Shown: one piece after another, positions 63,136-64,000 of the stretch
Layout: each line of letters starts with the position of its first letter
Numbering within the stretch: the first letter of the stretch is position 1
From: Lachnospiraceae bacterium
GTDB taxonomy: Bacteria; Bacillota; Clostridia; Lachnospirales; Lachnospiraceae
DNA length: 64,000 nt
Reading direction: 5' to 3'
Assembly (NCBI GenBank): GCA_021200475.1
Contig: JAJQGP010000094.1
Coordinates: forward strand, 18,691-82,690
The notes under the pieces: model-generated
The model's database searches: none
The model's input: only the letters and a program-made list of their open reading frames with translations
What the model was told of the DNA's origin: nothing
Position numbers and translations under genes: made by a program

Positions 63136-63771
63136 ATGACGGTATTAGAAGAATTGCGGCACTCCATAGAAGCCGGACATCCAAAAGAGACGGAAAAGCT
63201 GGTAGCGGAAGCCCTGGAACAAAGGGTAGACTCCATGCGCATTGTGGAAGAGGCCATGATGCCGGCGATGCGCACAATGGGGGAGCGCTATAAGGAGCAG
63301 GAGGCAGATATTCCTTCCATCCTCGCGGCAGCCCGCTGCGTCCGTTCCGGTTTCGCATTGATTGAAAAAAAAGACGCTTCCTTTGAGGAGCAAAACATCG
63401 GCACTGTGATTGTTGGCACTGTCGAAGGCGACCTCCATGACATCGGGAAAAACCTGGTTGCGCTGATGTTCCGCAGCGCGGGGTTCAAAGTCATTGACCT
63501 TGGCGTGGATATTTCAGAAAAACAGTTTCTGAAAGCAGTCCGTGAGAATCCGGATGTGCAAATCGTGTGCATCTCCTCTCTGCTAAGCACCTCTTTGCCT
63601 GAAATGGAACAGGTGGTAAAGGTTCTGCGGCGCAACGATCCGGAGAAAAAATACAAAATCATGGTAGGCGGCGGCGCGGTGACCAAGCAGCTTGCCGAGG
63701 ATATGGGTGCGGATGCCTACACGGAAAACTGTGTAGAGGCGGCGGAAGTTGCGAAGACATTTATTGTCTAA
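63136..63771 (+). CDS. Methyltransferase corrinoid protein (copy 2)
   Basis: 211 residues with the helical cap, VEGDLHDIGKNLVALMFRSAGF (axial His), CISSLLSTSLPEM and VGGGAVTKQ. Clearly paralogous to the gene at 59729. No second MT1 gene is present in the window, so its partner is either the UroD-family protein or a gene beyond the right edge. GGGGGAT precedes ATG 63136. Confidence 0.92.
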   Translation: MTVLEELRHSIEAGHPKETEKLVAEALEQRVDSMRIVEEAMMPAMRTMGERYKEQEADIPSILAAARCVRSGFALIEKKDASFEEQNIGTVIVGTVEGDLHDIGKNLVALMFRSAGFKVIDLGVDISEKQFLKAVRENPDVQIVCISSLLSTSLPEMEQVVKVLRRNDPEKKYKIMVGGGAVTKQLAEDMGADAYTENCVEAAEVAKTFIV

Positions 63772-63775
63772 GAGG

Positions 63776-64000
63776 ATGGCAAAGCCGAAGATAGCAGTTG
63801 TTCCCTTGTGGGACGACGAAAAAGAAAGTATCTGGATGCTTCCCGGATACATGGATGGAATCAGGGATGCCGGTACTTGGTATCTGCCGCGGCATTCAGC
63901 TGATCAATGTCCTGCAGGGTGGAACACTTTATTCAGGATCTGCCGACGGAATATAAAAGTACGGTTGAGCATCATATGAAGCCGCCCTACACCAATATTG
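63776..64000 (+). pseudogene. Peptidase C26 / glutamine amidotransferase remnant (cut by window edge)
   Basis: From ATG 63776 the frame reads KPKIAVVPLWDDEKESIWMLPGYMDGIRDAG, a gamma-glutamyl-GABA hydrolase N-terminus. At the shared bases GATGCCGG it jumps to another frame with MPVLGICRGIQLINVLQGGTLY, the catalytic-Cys region. Roughly 60-70 residues are missing. A second shift (one extra T near 63930) is needed to read QDLPTEYKSTVEHHM. Two lesions make it a pseudogene. Confidence 0.75.

Noticed and set aside
63075-63293. Frame starting 61 bases before corrinoid protein 2
   Set aside because: It leaves the corrinoid frame; the corrinoid gene starts at 63136 with a better match to the family N-terminus.
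1-64000. CRISPR array, tRNA, rRNA or IS element
   Set aside because: No regularly spaced direct repeats, no cloverleaf with CCA-proximal motifs, no rRNA signatures and no transposase frame were seen.

Overview
The window looks like a chromosomal segment of a Gram-positive acetogen of the Clostridia, most likely a Lachnospiraceae member (Blautia/Marvinbryantia-like). Three things point there: the housekeeping order ylxM-ffh-rpsP-khpA-rimM-trmD-rplS-lepB-rbgA-rnhB-yraN; sigma-A type promoters, several with an extended TGn -10; and a full carbonyl branch of the Wood-Ljungdahl pathway. The species assignment is inference. No rRNA, tRNA, CRISPR array, phage or IS transposase was seen.

Layout. 1-5.1 kb: cyclophilin fragment, MBL-fold hydrolase, citrate synthase, and a minus-strand secreted 5'-nucleotidase broken by an in-frame TAG. 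5.4-21.0 kb: translation, secretion and envelope housekeeping genes (ffh, rpsP, khpA, rimM, trmD, rplS, three tandem signal peptidases, rbgA, rnhB, yraN, pgeF, prs, a DUF512 radical-SAM protein, der, plsY, gpsA). 21.2-34.5 kb: nickel-handling genes (His-rich protein, CooT, CooC), acsA, a second cooC, a stand-alone degenerate copy of the CODH C-terminal domain, acsB, acsD, acsC, acsE and the corrinoid activase acsV. 34.6-38.5 kb: a NitT/TauT-type ABC transporter and a divergent LacI regulator. 38.5-51.6 kb: a glycyl-radical-enzyme remnant, then miaB-mutS-mutL-miaA, a PLP enzyme, two FAD proteins and a broken DUF2284 gene. 51.6-57.5 kb: accessory carbohydrate genes (cytoplasmic pectinesterase, GH113-like hydrolase) mixed with decayed genes. 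57.8-64 kb: a corrinoid methyltransferase system (UroD-family MT1, MtrH/AcsE-like MT2, two corrinoid proteins, a RACo-type activase, DUF2284).

How the parts fit. AcsA (CO2 to CO), AcsB (acetyl-CoA synthesis), the corrinoid iron-sulfur protein AcsC/AcsD, AcsE (methyl-THF donor) and AcsV (reactivation) form the carbonyl branch. The upstream His-rich protein, CooT and CooC proteins plausibly store and insert nickel. The methyltransferase cluster near the right end should feed methyl groups from a methylated substrate into methyl-THF, and so into AcsE. An intracellular pectin methylesterase nearby could release methanol as one such source (inference).

Notable points: (i) a CODH C-terminal-domain paralogue that has lost three C-cluster cysteines and the catalytic lysine but keeps its own promoter and reading frame; (ii) two families of structured intergenic repeats whose copies differ by compensatory base changes; (iii) an unusual number of broken genes, several made by internal deletion that joins the N- and C-termini of a longer enzyme.
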